Position numbers and translations under genes: made by a program. The notes beneath the pieces are model-generated. The model had not been told where the DNA came from and did not search any database. It saw only the letters and a list, made by a program, of their open reading frames with translations. This document shows, in pieces, positions 42,768-49,789 of a stretch of 64,000 bases of DNA. Position 1 is the stretch's first letter. The number at the start of each line of letters is the position of its first letter. Source of the stretch: JALZEG01 sp046263255. Lineage in GTDB: Bacteria; Actinomycetota; CADDZG01; WHSQ01. Where the stretch lies: positions 118,994-182,993 of the forward strand of contig JBHELD010000006.1 in the NCBI GenBank assembly GCA_046263255.1, given 5' to 3'.

Positions 42768-42798
42768 GCGCGTTACGGAGACGGACCGCGTAACGCGC
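42768..42798. promoter_or_regulatory. 10-bp-arm inverted repeat in the ECF divergent promoter region
   Basis: Perfect arms GCGCGTTACG and CGTAACGCGC with an 11-nt spacer lie between the divergent starts at 42715 and 42828. They could be an operator for autoregulation or a stable hairpin for the sigma transcript. Confidence 0.5.
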
Positions 42799-42827
42799 TC
42801 CGGCGATTCCCCGTTTAGAAGGTGTTT

Positions 42828-43379
42828 GTGGACGAATCGGAGCTGAGGGCAGTCGTGCGCGCGGCCTCGCGTGGAGACGAGGACGCGGCGGCGCGGCTGT
42901 TCGACGAGTACTACCCGCGCGTGTACCGATACGCGGCGGGCCGCCTCGGCTCGGGCCCGGCGGCAGAGGACGCCGCCGCGGAGACGTTCGCGAAGGTGGT
43001 GCGGGAGATCGCCGGGTTCAAGTGGAGGGGCGCCGGCTTCGAGGGGTGGCTCTTCCGCATCGCGAGGAACGCGGTCGTGGACGTCGCGCGGCGCGGGGGC
43101 CGCGAGATCCCGGTCGAGACGATCGCGGAGCCGGCCTCCTCCGTCGAGGAGTCTCCCGAAGCCCTCGTCGCGGGCATCGAGACGGCCGACGAGCTGCGCG
43201 CGGTGCTCGACCGCCTCCCCTCCGAGCAGCGCGAGGTGCTGCTGCTGCGCTTCGGCGCAGGTCTGGACACGAAAGAGACGGGCAGGGCGATGGGGCGCAA
43301 GGCGAACGCGATCCGGCAGCTTCAGCTGCGCGCTCTGCGCAGCGTGCGGGCGATGATTCCTACGGAGGTGCGCTCGTGA
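42828..43379 (+). CDS. ECF-type RNA polymerase sigma factor
   Basis: 183 residues. Region 2: AARLFDEYYPRVYRYAAGRLG, then DAAAETFAKVVREIAGFKWRG, FRIARNAVVDVARR; region 4: LPSEQREVLLLRFGAGLDTKETGRAMGRKANAIRQLQLRALRSVR. Start at GTG 42828 is preferred over GTG 42822 because AGAAGG is correctly spaced for it. It couples to the next gene by GTGA. The usual adjacent zinc anti-sigma (HxxxCxxC) is missing; the DUF5667-type protein takes its place. Confidence 0.9.
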   Translation: MDESELRAVVRAASRGDEDAAARLFDEYYPRVYRYAAGRLGSGPAAEDAAAETFAKVVREIAGFKWRGAGFEGWLFRIARNAVVDVARRGGREIPVETIAEPASSVEESPEALVAGIETADELRAVLDRLPSEQREVLLLRFGAGLDTKETGRAMGRKANAIRQLQLRALRSVRAMIPTEVRS

Positions 43380-44158
43380 GCGACGCGGAACGGCACCTGC
43401 GCGACGACGCGGGACAGACCGAGGAAACGGCTCGCCGCGTCGAGGAGATGCTGCGCGTCGACGCTCCCGACGCGCGTCGGGAGAAGGCCATGTTCGTCGC
43501 GGCCGTGGCGACCGCGCACTCGCGTCGCCGGCGATTCGCCGCGCTCGCCCCCGCGGTTGCCGCGGTGGCGCTGCTGACGGCGATCGGGATCGTCTCCAGG
43601 ACGGCACAGCCCGGGCAGGCGCTGTTCGCCGTCCGCAAGGTGCTCGGCAACGTCGGCCTGGCGCCGTCGGCCGCTGCGGAGATCCGCACGGAGCTGGATC
43701 GGGCGGAGCGACTGATCGTCGCCGCGTCGAACAGCGCGACGACCGAGCCGGTTACGGCGCAGGAGCTCGTACGCGGGGCGTGGGCGGCGCTGGAGGCGGC
43801 GGAGGAGCTCGTCGGGGAGCTCGACTCGGATCGGCGAGACGCGTTCGACGACCGCATCGACGCGCTGAACGGCCGGGCCGAGGCCGCGCACGAGGCGGCC
43901 GAAGAGGCCCTCGAAGCGCGCGAGGAAGCCGCCGAGGAGGCGGAGGACGCGCGGAAGGACGACTCGAGCGGCCACGGCGCGGACGACGACGACTCCAGTG
44001 GCTCCGGCTCCGGGTCCGGAGACGACGATTCGAGCGGCCCGGGACCGGGCGGAGAGGGCGATTCGAGCGGGCCGGGATCCGGCGGAGACGACGCGGGATC
44101 GAGCGGGTCCGGATCAGGCGGCGGCGACTCGAGCGGCCCCGGCTCCGGCGACGGCTAG
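43376..44158 (+). CDS. DUF5667-type membrane protein with Ser/Gly/Asp repeat tail, likely anti-sigma or stress partner
   Basis: 260 residues, GTG 43376 overlapping the sigma stop. One transmembrane segment FAALAPAVAAVALLTAIGIV near residues 54-75. TAQPGQALFAVRKVLGNVGLA and AEIRTELDRAERLIVAASN match the DUF5667 pattern seen with actinobacterial sigma factors. A charged alpha-helical region (AAHEAAEEALEAREEAAEEA) leads to a tail of DDSSGPG/GDSSGPG repeats. The N-terminal 45 residues would be cytoplasmic and could bind the sigma factor; that role is inference. Confidence 0.78.
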   Translation: MSDAERHLRDDAGQTEETARRVEEMLRVDAPDARREKAMFVAAVATAHSRRRRFAALAPAVAAVALLTAIGIVSRTAQPGQALFAVRKVLGNVGLAPSAAAEIRTELDRAERLIVAASNSATTEPVTAQELVRGAWAALEAAEELVGELDSDRRDAFDDRIDALNGRAEAAHEAAEEALEAREEAAEEAEDARKDDSSGHGADDDDSSGSGSGSGDDDSSGPGPGGEGDSSGPGSGGDDAGSSGSGSGGGDSSGPGSGDG

Positions 44159-45024
44159 TCCGGCGAGGCCCCCGCGCGCTCCGCCAGCTTCACGGTGTTG
44201 CCGAGCAGCATCGCGATCGTCATCGGGCCGACGCCCCCGGGCACGGGCGTGACCGCGCCGGCGACCTCGACCGCCGCGTCGAAGTCGACGTCGCCGACGA
44301 GACCGCTCTCGGTCCGGTTGATCCCGACGTCGATCACCGTCGCGCCGGGGGCGATCATCGGTCCCGTTATCGCCTTGGCGCGCCCGATCGCGGCGACGAG
44401 CACGTCGGCCCTTCTCGTGTGTGCGGCAAGGTCCTTCGTGCCGGTGTGGCACACCGTCACCGTCGCGTTCGCTCCCGCCGCCTTCTGCACCAGCAGCGCG
44501 GCCAGGGGCTTGCCGACGATGTTCGAGCGCCCGACGACGACGACCTCGGCCCCCGCCGTCTCGACGTTCGACCGCAGCAGCAGCTCCTGGATCCCCGCCG
44601 GCGTCGCCGGCGCCACCACGTGGTCGCCCATGAGGAGCCGCCCCAGGTTGCACGGGTGGAACCCGTCCGCGTCCTTGTGGGGATGCACCGCGTTCAGCAC
44701 CGTCTCCTCGTCGATGTGCTCGGGAAGAGGAAGCTGGACCAGGATGCCGTGGACGCCGGGATCATCGTTTAGCCGCGCCAGGAGGTCGAGCAGGTCCTGC
44801 TGCGGCGTGCTCGCGTCGAGGTCGTGGTCCCACGCCTTTATCCCCGTCTCCGCGCACGCCTTGCGCTTGGACGTGACGTAGACCTTCGACGCCGGGTCCT
44901 CGCCGACCAGCACCGTCGCCAGCCCCGGGACGACGTTCCTCTTGCCGAGCTCGGCGACCCGTCGTGCGACCTCTGCCCGTACCTCGGCCGCAATCGCCTT
45001 GCCGTCGATGATCCTCGCGGTCAC
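44155..45024 (-). CDS. folD: bifunctional methylenetetrahydrofolate dehydrogenase/cyclohydrolase
   Basis: 289 residues. Interconverts 5,10-methylene-, methenyl- and 10-formyl-THF, supplying formyl groups to purN and purH downstream on the chromosome. Active-site VGEDPASKVYVTSKRKACAE (Tyr and Lys), QLPLP, KDADGFHP, VVGRSNIVGKPLA (NADP site) and PVPGGVGPMTIAML are all present. GTG 45024; a TAGGAT about 26 nt upstream may be its -10. The stop overlaps the convergent gene by four bases (CTAG). Confidence 0.95.
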   Translation of the reverse strand: MTARIIDGKAIAAEVRAEVARRVAELGKRNVVPGLATVLVGEDPASKVYVTSKRKACAETGIKAWDHDLDASTPQQDLLDLLARLNDDPGVHGILVQLPLPEHIDEETVLNAVHPHKDADGFHPCNLGRLLMGDHVVAPATPAGIQELLLRSNVETAGAEVVVVGRSNIVGKPLAALLVQKAAGANATVTVCHTGTKDLAAHTRRADVLVAAIGRAKAITGPMIAPGATVIDVGINRTESGLVGDVDFDAAVEVAGAVTPVPGGVGPMTIAMLLGNTVKLAERAGASPD

Positions 45025-45072
45025 GCGCTGCCCCCCGTCGTTTTCCGGCGATCCTACTGAGCCGCCCGCCGC

Positions 45073-46599
45073 CTAGTGCCGGAAGTGCCTGCGGCCCGTG
45101 AAGACCATCGGGATCCCGTGCTCGTCCGCGGCGTCGATCACCTCTTCGTCGCGCACCGACCCGCCGGGCTGGATCACGGCGACCGCGCCCGCGGAGACGG
45201 CCGCGTCGAGCCCGTCGCGGAACGGGAAGAACGCATCCGACGCGCAGACGGTCCCGGCCGCGCGCTCTCCCGCGCGGCGCGCGGCGAGCTCGGTCGACTC
45301 GACGCGGCTCATCTGCCCCGCTCCGACGCCGACGGCCATGAGGTCCTTCGCGAGCACGATGGCGTTCGATTTCACGTGCTTCGCGACGACCCACGCGAAG
45401 CGCAGGTCGCGCCATTGCTCCTCGGTCGGCTCCGCCCTCGTGACGACCTTCGCGTCCTCCGCCGGGTCGCGCGGGTCCGGCGTCTGAAGGAGCAACCCCC
45501 CGGCGACGCGCCGCACGTCCATCTCCGGCATCGAGTAGCCGCCGGCCTTCAGGATCCGGAGGTTCTTCTTCGCCCTCAGGACTTCGAGAGCCCCCTCGTC
45601 GTAGCCGGGCGCGACCACGACCTCGAGGAAGATCGGCGTCATCTCCTCGGCGGTCGGCCGGTCGCACGCGCGCGTCAGCGCGACGATCCCCCCGAACGCA
45701 GAGGTCGTGTCGCACTCAAACGCGCGGCGAAAAGCCGTGGCGAGGTCGTCCGCGAGCGCGACCCCACAGGGATTCGAGTGCTTGACGATCGCGGCCCCCA
45801 CCCCGTCGAGGTCCTGCGCGAGCTTCCACGCCGCGTCGGCGTCGAGCAGGTTGTTGTACGAGAGCTCCTTGCCGTGGAGCTGCTCGGCGGCCGCGAGGCC
45901 GGTCGGCGTCCCGCGGTTCGCGTAGAACGCCGCCGATTGGTGGGAGTTCTCGCCGTAGCGCAGCTCCATGACCTTCGTGCCCGCGAACAGGACGCGATCG
46001 GGGAACATCTCCCGCTCCACCCTCGCGAGGTACGACGCGATCGACGCGTCGTAGGCGCCGGTGTGCTGGAACGCCTCGAGGGCAAGCCGGCGCCGGGTCT
46101 CGAGCGCGATCGAACCGTGCTCTCCGAGCTCCTCGAGGATCTCCCGGTAGCGAGCGGGGTTCACGACGACCGCGACGCAGTGGAAGTTCTTGGCCGCGGC
46201 GCGCACCATCGCGGGACCGCCGACGTCGATCTGCTCGATCGCGTCCTCCTCGGTCACCGAGGGGTGGGCGACCGTTCGCTCGAAGGGGTAGAGGTTGCAG
46301 ACGACGAGATCGATGGGCTCGATCCGCTGTGCGGCGAGCTGGTCGAGGTGGTCCGGTTTGCGCCGGTCGGCCAGGATCCCGCCGTGGATCTTCGGGTGGA
46401 GGGTCTTCACGCGCCCGTCGAGGATCTCCGGAGCGCCTGTGACGTCCGGGACCGGCGTCACGGGAACCCCCGCGTCTCCCAGCGCCTTCGCGGTGCCGCC
46501 GGACGAGACGATGCCGACGCCGCGTTCCACGAGGCCGCGCGCGAGCTCGACGATCCCGGTCTTGTCGGAGACGCTAAGCAGTGCCCGGGTGACCTTCAC
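45073..46599 (-). CDS. purH: bifunctional AICAR transformylase/IMP cyclohydrolase
   Basis: 508 residues from GTG 46599. IMP cyclohydrolase domain at the N-terminus (ALLSVSDKTGIVELARGL, SSGGTAKAL, KTLHPKIHGGIL), transformylase domain with YGENSHQSAAFY, KHSNPCGVA, SDAFFPFRDGLDAA and QPGGSVRDEEVI. The ATG three codons upstream overlaps the TAGGAT box (46612-46607) that serves either as a leaderless -10 or, through AGGA, as ribosome binding site for the GTG. It follows purN by 25 bp. Confidence 0.93.
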   Translation of the reverse strand: MKVTRALLSVSDKTGIVELARGLVERGVGIVSSGGTAKALGDAGVPVTPVPDVTGAPEILDGRVKTLHPKIHGGILADRRKPDHLDQLAAQRIEPIDLVVCNLYPFERTVAHPSVTEEDAIEQIDVGGPAMVRAAAKNFHCVAVVVNPARYREILEELGEHGSIALETRRRLALEAFQHTGAYDASIASYLARVEREMFPDRVLFAGTKVMELRYGENSHQSAAFYANRGTPTGLAAAEQLHGKELSYNNLLDADAAWKLAQDLDGVGAAIVKHSNPCGVALADDLATAFRRAFECDTTSAFGGIVALTRACDRPTAEEMTPIFLEVVVAPGYDEGALEVLRAKKNLRILKAGGYSMPEMDVRRVAGGLLLQTPDPRDPAEDAKVVTRAEPTEEQWRDLRFAWVVAKHVKSNAIVLAKDLMAVGVGAGQMSRVESTELAARRAGERAAGTVCASDAFFPFRDGLDAAVSAGAVAVIQPGGSVRDEEVIDAADEHGIPMVFTGRRHFRH

Positions 46600-46624
46600 G
46601 GCGGGCATCCTAGGTCAAGCGTGC

Positions 46625-47233
46625 TCAGGCGTCGGTTCGGCGCACGCCGTTCTCGTCGAGCACGACGCGTCCCGAGAGGACGAGCCTGCAGGCCTCCGGC
46701 AAGAGCCTGTGCTCCGCCGCCTTGATCCTGTCGTGCAGGGTCGTCTCGTCGTCGCCGGGCTCGATCGGGACCTCGTGCTGGAGGATCGCGGGGCCGTGAT
46801 CGACCTGGTCGTCCACGAAGTGGATCGTCGTCCCGGTGACGGACACGCAGTCCTTCAGCGCGTCGCGCACCGCGTGCGCGCCGGGATAGGCGGGGAGCAG
46901 CGACGGGTGCAGGTTGATCAGCTTTCCCGAGAACGCCGAGACGAAGACGGGGGCGAGGATCCGCATGAAGCCCGCCGACACGACGAGATCGGGCCCGAAC
47001 GCGTCGACGAGGTCGCGGAGCCGCGCGCTCCACTCCTCGCGGCTCGCGAACCCGTGGGGGTCGAGGACCGCGGTCTCGATCCCCGCGCGCTGCGCGAGGT
47101 CGATCCCGCCGCAGGGCCGGTCGGCGACGACGGCGACGACCTCGCCCGGGACGTCCCCGGCACGGCACGCCCCGACGAGCGCGATCATGTTCGAGCCGCC
47201 GCCCGAGACCAGCACGACGATGCGCGCTCCCAT
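46625..47233 (-). CDS. purN: phosphoribosylglycinamide formyltransferase
   Basis: 202 residues. Transfers formyl from 10-formyl-THF to GAR. Conserved VVLVSGGGSNMIAL, catalytic Asn/His/Asp in KLINLHPSLLPAYPG, VTGTTIHFVDDQVDHGPAI. ATG 47233 is preceded by TAGGGT with a 6-nt spacer (47245-47240), a leaderless layout. Adjacent to purH and close to folD, all de novo purine/one-carbon steps. Confidence 0.94.
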   Translation of the reverse strand: MGARIVVLVSGGGSNMIALVGACRAGDVPGEVVAVVADRPCGGIDLAQRAGIETAVLDPHGFASREEWSARLRDLVDAFGPDLVVSAGFMRILAPVFVSAFSGKLINLHPSLLPAYPGAHAVRDALKDCVSVTGTTIHFVDDQVDHGPAILQHEVPIEPGDDETTLHDRIKAAEHRLLPEACRLVLSGRVVLDENGVRRTDA

Positions 47234-47239
47234 GCCTTC

Positions 47240-47262
47240 ACCCTAGCGGGCGCGGCTACGCT
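47240..47262. promoter_or_regulatory. divergent leaderless -10 boxes for purN and the thioesterase gene
   Basis: TAGGGT on the minus strand (47245-47240) is 6 nt before the purN ATG; TACGCT on the plus strand (47257-47262) is 6 nt before the GTG at 47269. The two starts are only 35 bp apart, which leaves no room for leaders. Confidence 0.5.
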
Positions 47263-47268
47263 CGCCGG

Positions 47269-48297
47269 GTGATCTGGCACGAACCCGTGCGCGGCGGATA
47301 TCCGGAGTGGGAGCTGCTCGGGCTCTCGGGGCTCGAGCTCATGCAGGCGTTCCTGAAGCGCGGCGGCCCCGCGCCCCCGATCAGCCACCTGATGGGGATG
47401 ATCCCGACCGTGATGGAGGAGGGGCGGTCGACGTTCGAGATGCCCGCCTCGAGCTGGTTCCTGAACCCCACCGGCTACATCCAGGGCGGTGTCCTCGCGG
47501 CGCTCGCCGACGGCCCCCTCGGGTGCGCGGTCCACACGGCGCTCCCGCCGGCGACGCCGTACACGACGTCGGAGCTCTCGATGACGTTCATCCGGCCGGT
47601 CACCGAGGCGAGCGGCACGCTGACGGCAGACGGGAGGTTGATCCATGCCGGGAAGTCGATGGCGCTGTCGGAGGTCTCCGTCACCGACGGGAGGGGACGG
47701 CTGGTCGCGCACGGCACGTCGCGCTGCTTCGTCTTCCCGCCGCTCGACCCTGCGCCCGAGCCGCCGGCGTCGCTCCCTCCGTTCGATCCGCCGGGCTACG
47801 ACAGTCCCGACCCGTACCTGCGTCCCGTCGAGGGCGACACGCTCCCGCGGGACGTCTGGGAGGAGAGGTCGGGGCTGGACGTGCTCCGGGCGTGCATCCG
47901 CCGGGAGCTCCCCGCGCCCCCGACCTACTACCTGACGGGGATGCGGCCGGTCACGGCCGACGAGGGCACCGCGACGTTCGTCATGCCGGCGACGGAATGG
48001 CTGAACAGCCCGCTCGCGCGCGTGCAGGGCGGCGTCATCGCGTGGCTCGCGGACTCGGCGCTCTCGTGCGCGGCGCAGACGATCGTGCCGGCGGGAAGCA
48101 CTTACCTGACGCTGGACCTGAAGGTGAACTTCCTGCGCCCGGTGGAGGCCGACGGGCGCGACCTCACCGCGACGGGCAACGTCGTGCATCGCGGCCGCAC
48201 GCTCGCGATCGCGAACGCGGAGGTCGTGAACGCCGACGGCAAGCCGGTCGCGTTCGGGACGGGGACGATCATGCTCCGGGGGGCCACCGGTTCCTGA
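47269..48297 (+). CDS. double-hotdog (PaaI-type) acyl-CoA thioesterase
   Basis: 342 residues from GTG 47269. Two tandem hotdog domains are clear: residues about 20-155 with STFEMPASSWFLNPTGYIQGG and ALADGPLGCAVHTAL, and about 195-335 with ATFVMPATEWLNSPLARVQGG and WLADSALSCAAQTIV. Each has the GG-helix of PaaI-like thioesterases; the usual catalytic Asp/Asn after it appears as Asp in LADGP and LADSA. Hydrolyses an unknown acyl-CoA. Its stop codon lies in repeat copy A. Confidence 0.87.
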   Translation: MIWHEPVRGGYPEWELLGLSGLELMQAFLKRGGPAPPISHLMGMIPTVMEEGRSTFEMPASSWFLNPTGYIQGGVLAALADGPLGCAVHTALPPATPYTTSELSMTFIRPVTEASGTLTADGRLIHAGKSMALSEVSVTDGRGRLVAHGTSRCFVFPPLDPAPEPPASLPPFDPPGYDSPDPYLRPVEGDTLPRDVWEERSGLDVLRACIRRELPAPPTYYLTGMRPVTADEGTATFVMPATEWLNSPLARVQGGVIAWLADSALSCAAQTIVPAGSTYLTLDLKVNFLRPVEADGRDLTATGNVVHRGRTLAIANAEVVNADGKPVAFGTGTIMLRGATGS

Positions 48298-48362
48298 TGT
48301 GCCTGCCCAGGTGTGGCCGTCGCGAGAGTGGTGGACCGCGAGAGGACCGCGGGCCACCGCAA
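48293..48362 (+). repeat. dispersed intergenic repeat, copy A (left part)
   Basis: CCTGATGTGCCTGCCCAGGT and the following GTGGACCGCGAGAGGACCGC-type hairpin match copy B at 55074. It abuts the thioesterase stop and the recombinase fragment, so it marks the island edge. Confidence 0.6.
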
Positions 48363-48741
48363 TCGCTCCCCCCGAGTTCAGGATGACACTGAGCAAAAAC
48401 TCGCGCAGGTCGAGGTGCAGATGGAGCGGTTGATCGAGCTTTCGCTTTCTCAGACCGACCCCTTGGCGGCCAAGAAATTCGAGCAGAAGGCACAGGAGCG
48501 CGAGCGCGAGCGATTGCAAGCGCAGATCGCGACGACTGCCGTTGAAGGCGTCGCCCAGCGGCGCCGCGCCGGTGACATCGCCGCTCTTCGTAGACGGCTG
48601 AGCGACCTCCCTCGGATCTGGCAAGCGGCAACGGAGGCAGAACGAAACCAGATGTTGCGCCTTGCCATCGAGCGAATCGAGGTCACGGGCGAGGGTCGGC
48701 CGAAAAAGCTCAAGATTTCTTGGGCCGACTGGCTGCAGTAG
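48313..48741 (+). pseudogene. C-terminal fragment of a serine site-specific recombinase
   Basis: About 127 real residues: a coiled-coil region KLAQVEVQMERLIELSLSQ then RERERLQAQIATTAVEGVA, and LRRRLSDLPRIWQAATEAER followed by LRLAIERIEVTGEGRPKKL, the pattern of large serine recombinases after the zinc-ribbon. The catalytic N-terminal domain with the active Ser is missing, and the sequence upstream of 48361 is repeat A. A dead integration enzyme at the edge of the accessory island. Confidence 0.65.
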
Positions 48742-48942
48742 AGGCGAGGCGGACTCACGATCTTCGTTGCGCTGCTCACTCTCGCGTCCAGGGGTTGATG
48801 GGAGCTCGATCAAATCCTGGTCCAGGACACCCACGCGCTTGGCAACCTCAGCAGCTATTGCAACGAGCCGCCCAAGTGGGTCTGGTGAAGGACGGGGTCC
48901 TTGCACCGGGGGGTCCGTGAGATTTCGCTTCGCCTTAGCCAT
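48742..48942 (-). pseudogene. 5' piece of a small unknown gene facing the recombinase fragment
   Basis: ATG 48942 has a good GGGAGG 7 nt upstream. The first 60 or so residues read MAKAKRNLTDPPVQGPRPSP, then RLVAIAAEVAKRVGVLDQDL and a charged run. The frame then stays open into antisense of the recombinase and thioesterase genes, so the natural 3' end seems lost. Family not recognised. Confidence 0.35.
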
Positions 48943-49295
48943 GAGCCACCTCCCGCTCCCAGTCGCCGGTCGAGCGGGACGCCGAGCGGGGCCAGGACCA
49001 GCCAGCAAGGGGAGCGGTAGCTCTCTCGAAGAGACGCGAGTACCGGACCGCAGGGAGGAACGGAGCGCCCTTGCGGGCGGGGCCGGCTCTGCTAGGTGAT
49101 TTGAGACCGGCGGCTGGTGGAGGTGGCGGCGGCGAAGCCCACGGACGGTGCTATAGGCGAGACGGTGTTATCGACTTATATGAGTGGGTTGAGGAGATTC
49201 GAAAGCTCATTCGAGATGCCCTCCTGCACTTCCATCAAGAGCGGCGGTTGCTTCCGTGGCGCTCGACAGTCGTCCTCGGCGAACCGCCAGTATTT
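48943..49295. other. non-coding or decayed stretch
   Basis: About 350 bp with no gene I can support. A plus frame (49071-49337) reads GVIDLYEWVEEIRKLIRDAL, which looks protein-like, but it has no ribosome binding site and overlaps the phosphotransferase remnant on the other strand. Confidence 0.4.
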
Positions 49296-49640
49296 TCACA
49301 GTTTGAAGATTTCACCGTAGTGGAGGGCGGGGGTTAACTCGCTCGCGTCCGCGTCATAACGACGGGAGTGTGTGCAGTTCTGGAGCGGCATATCGCTTCC
49401 GTGGTCACCCCGAACTACGGAGGTTTTGGTGATTACATCATCGAGCACTCGCATTCCAGGGCGGTAGAGCTTCAACACATATGCCGCGCCGCCGTTGCCG
49501 GTTACTCGATAGTTCTAATTGACCGCGCCGCCGAGACGCGTCGCCGCGGGCTCGATTCCGAGGTGCTCGTACCGGGCGAGAACCGTGGCCGACAGCGGGC
49601 TCGGCGAGGTTTCAGCAATCCCGCAGCTTACGATATATCG
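49296..49640 (-). pseudogene. remnant of an APH/homoserine-kinase-like phosphotransferase N-terminus
   Basis: Reading on the minus strand: SPLSATVLARYEHLGIEPA, ATRLGGAVN, an in-frame TAG (49517-49515), then NYRVTGNGGAAYVLKLYRPG. Phosphotransferase kinases begin with a GxxN(R/x)(V/Y)xV...YVLKxYRP pattern, where the Lys binds ATP. After RPG the reading stays open to a TGA but no longer resembles the family, and the catalytic loop is absent. Amber codon and truncation mark it as dead. Confidence 0.45.
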
Positions 49641-49789
49641 CGAATCGTTTTAAGGGGGCGCGCGCCGTTTTCCCTTGCCAAACCGGAAAAGCCCGAAGAA
49701 ACTGCATCTGGCGGCCGGAACCATCGCCGTTATGCACAAAGGGAGGCCCGACGGGGCGGGTCCGGTCGGCGGGTGAGGGGAGTCCTGCG

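Noticed and set aside
47185..49008. Minus-strand frame of 607 residues across the thioesterase and recombinase
   Set aside because: Mostly antisense shadow; only its first 60 or so residues after 48942 have a ribosome binding site and plausible content.
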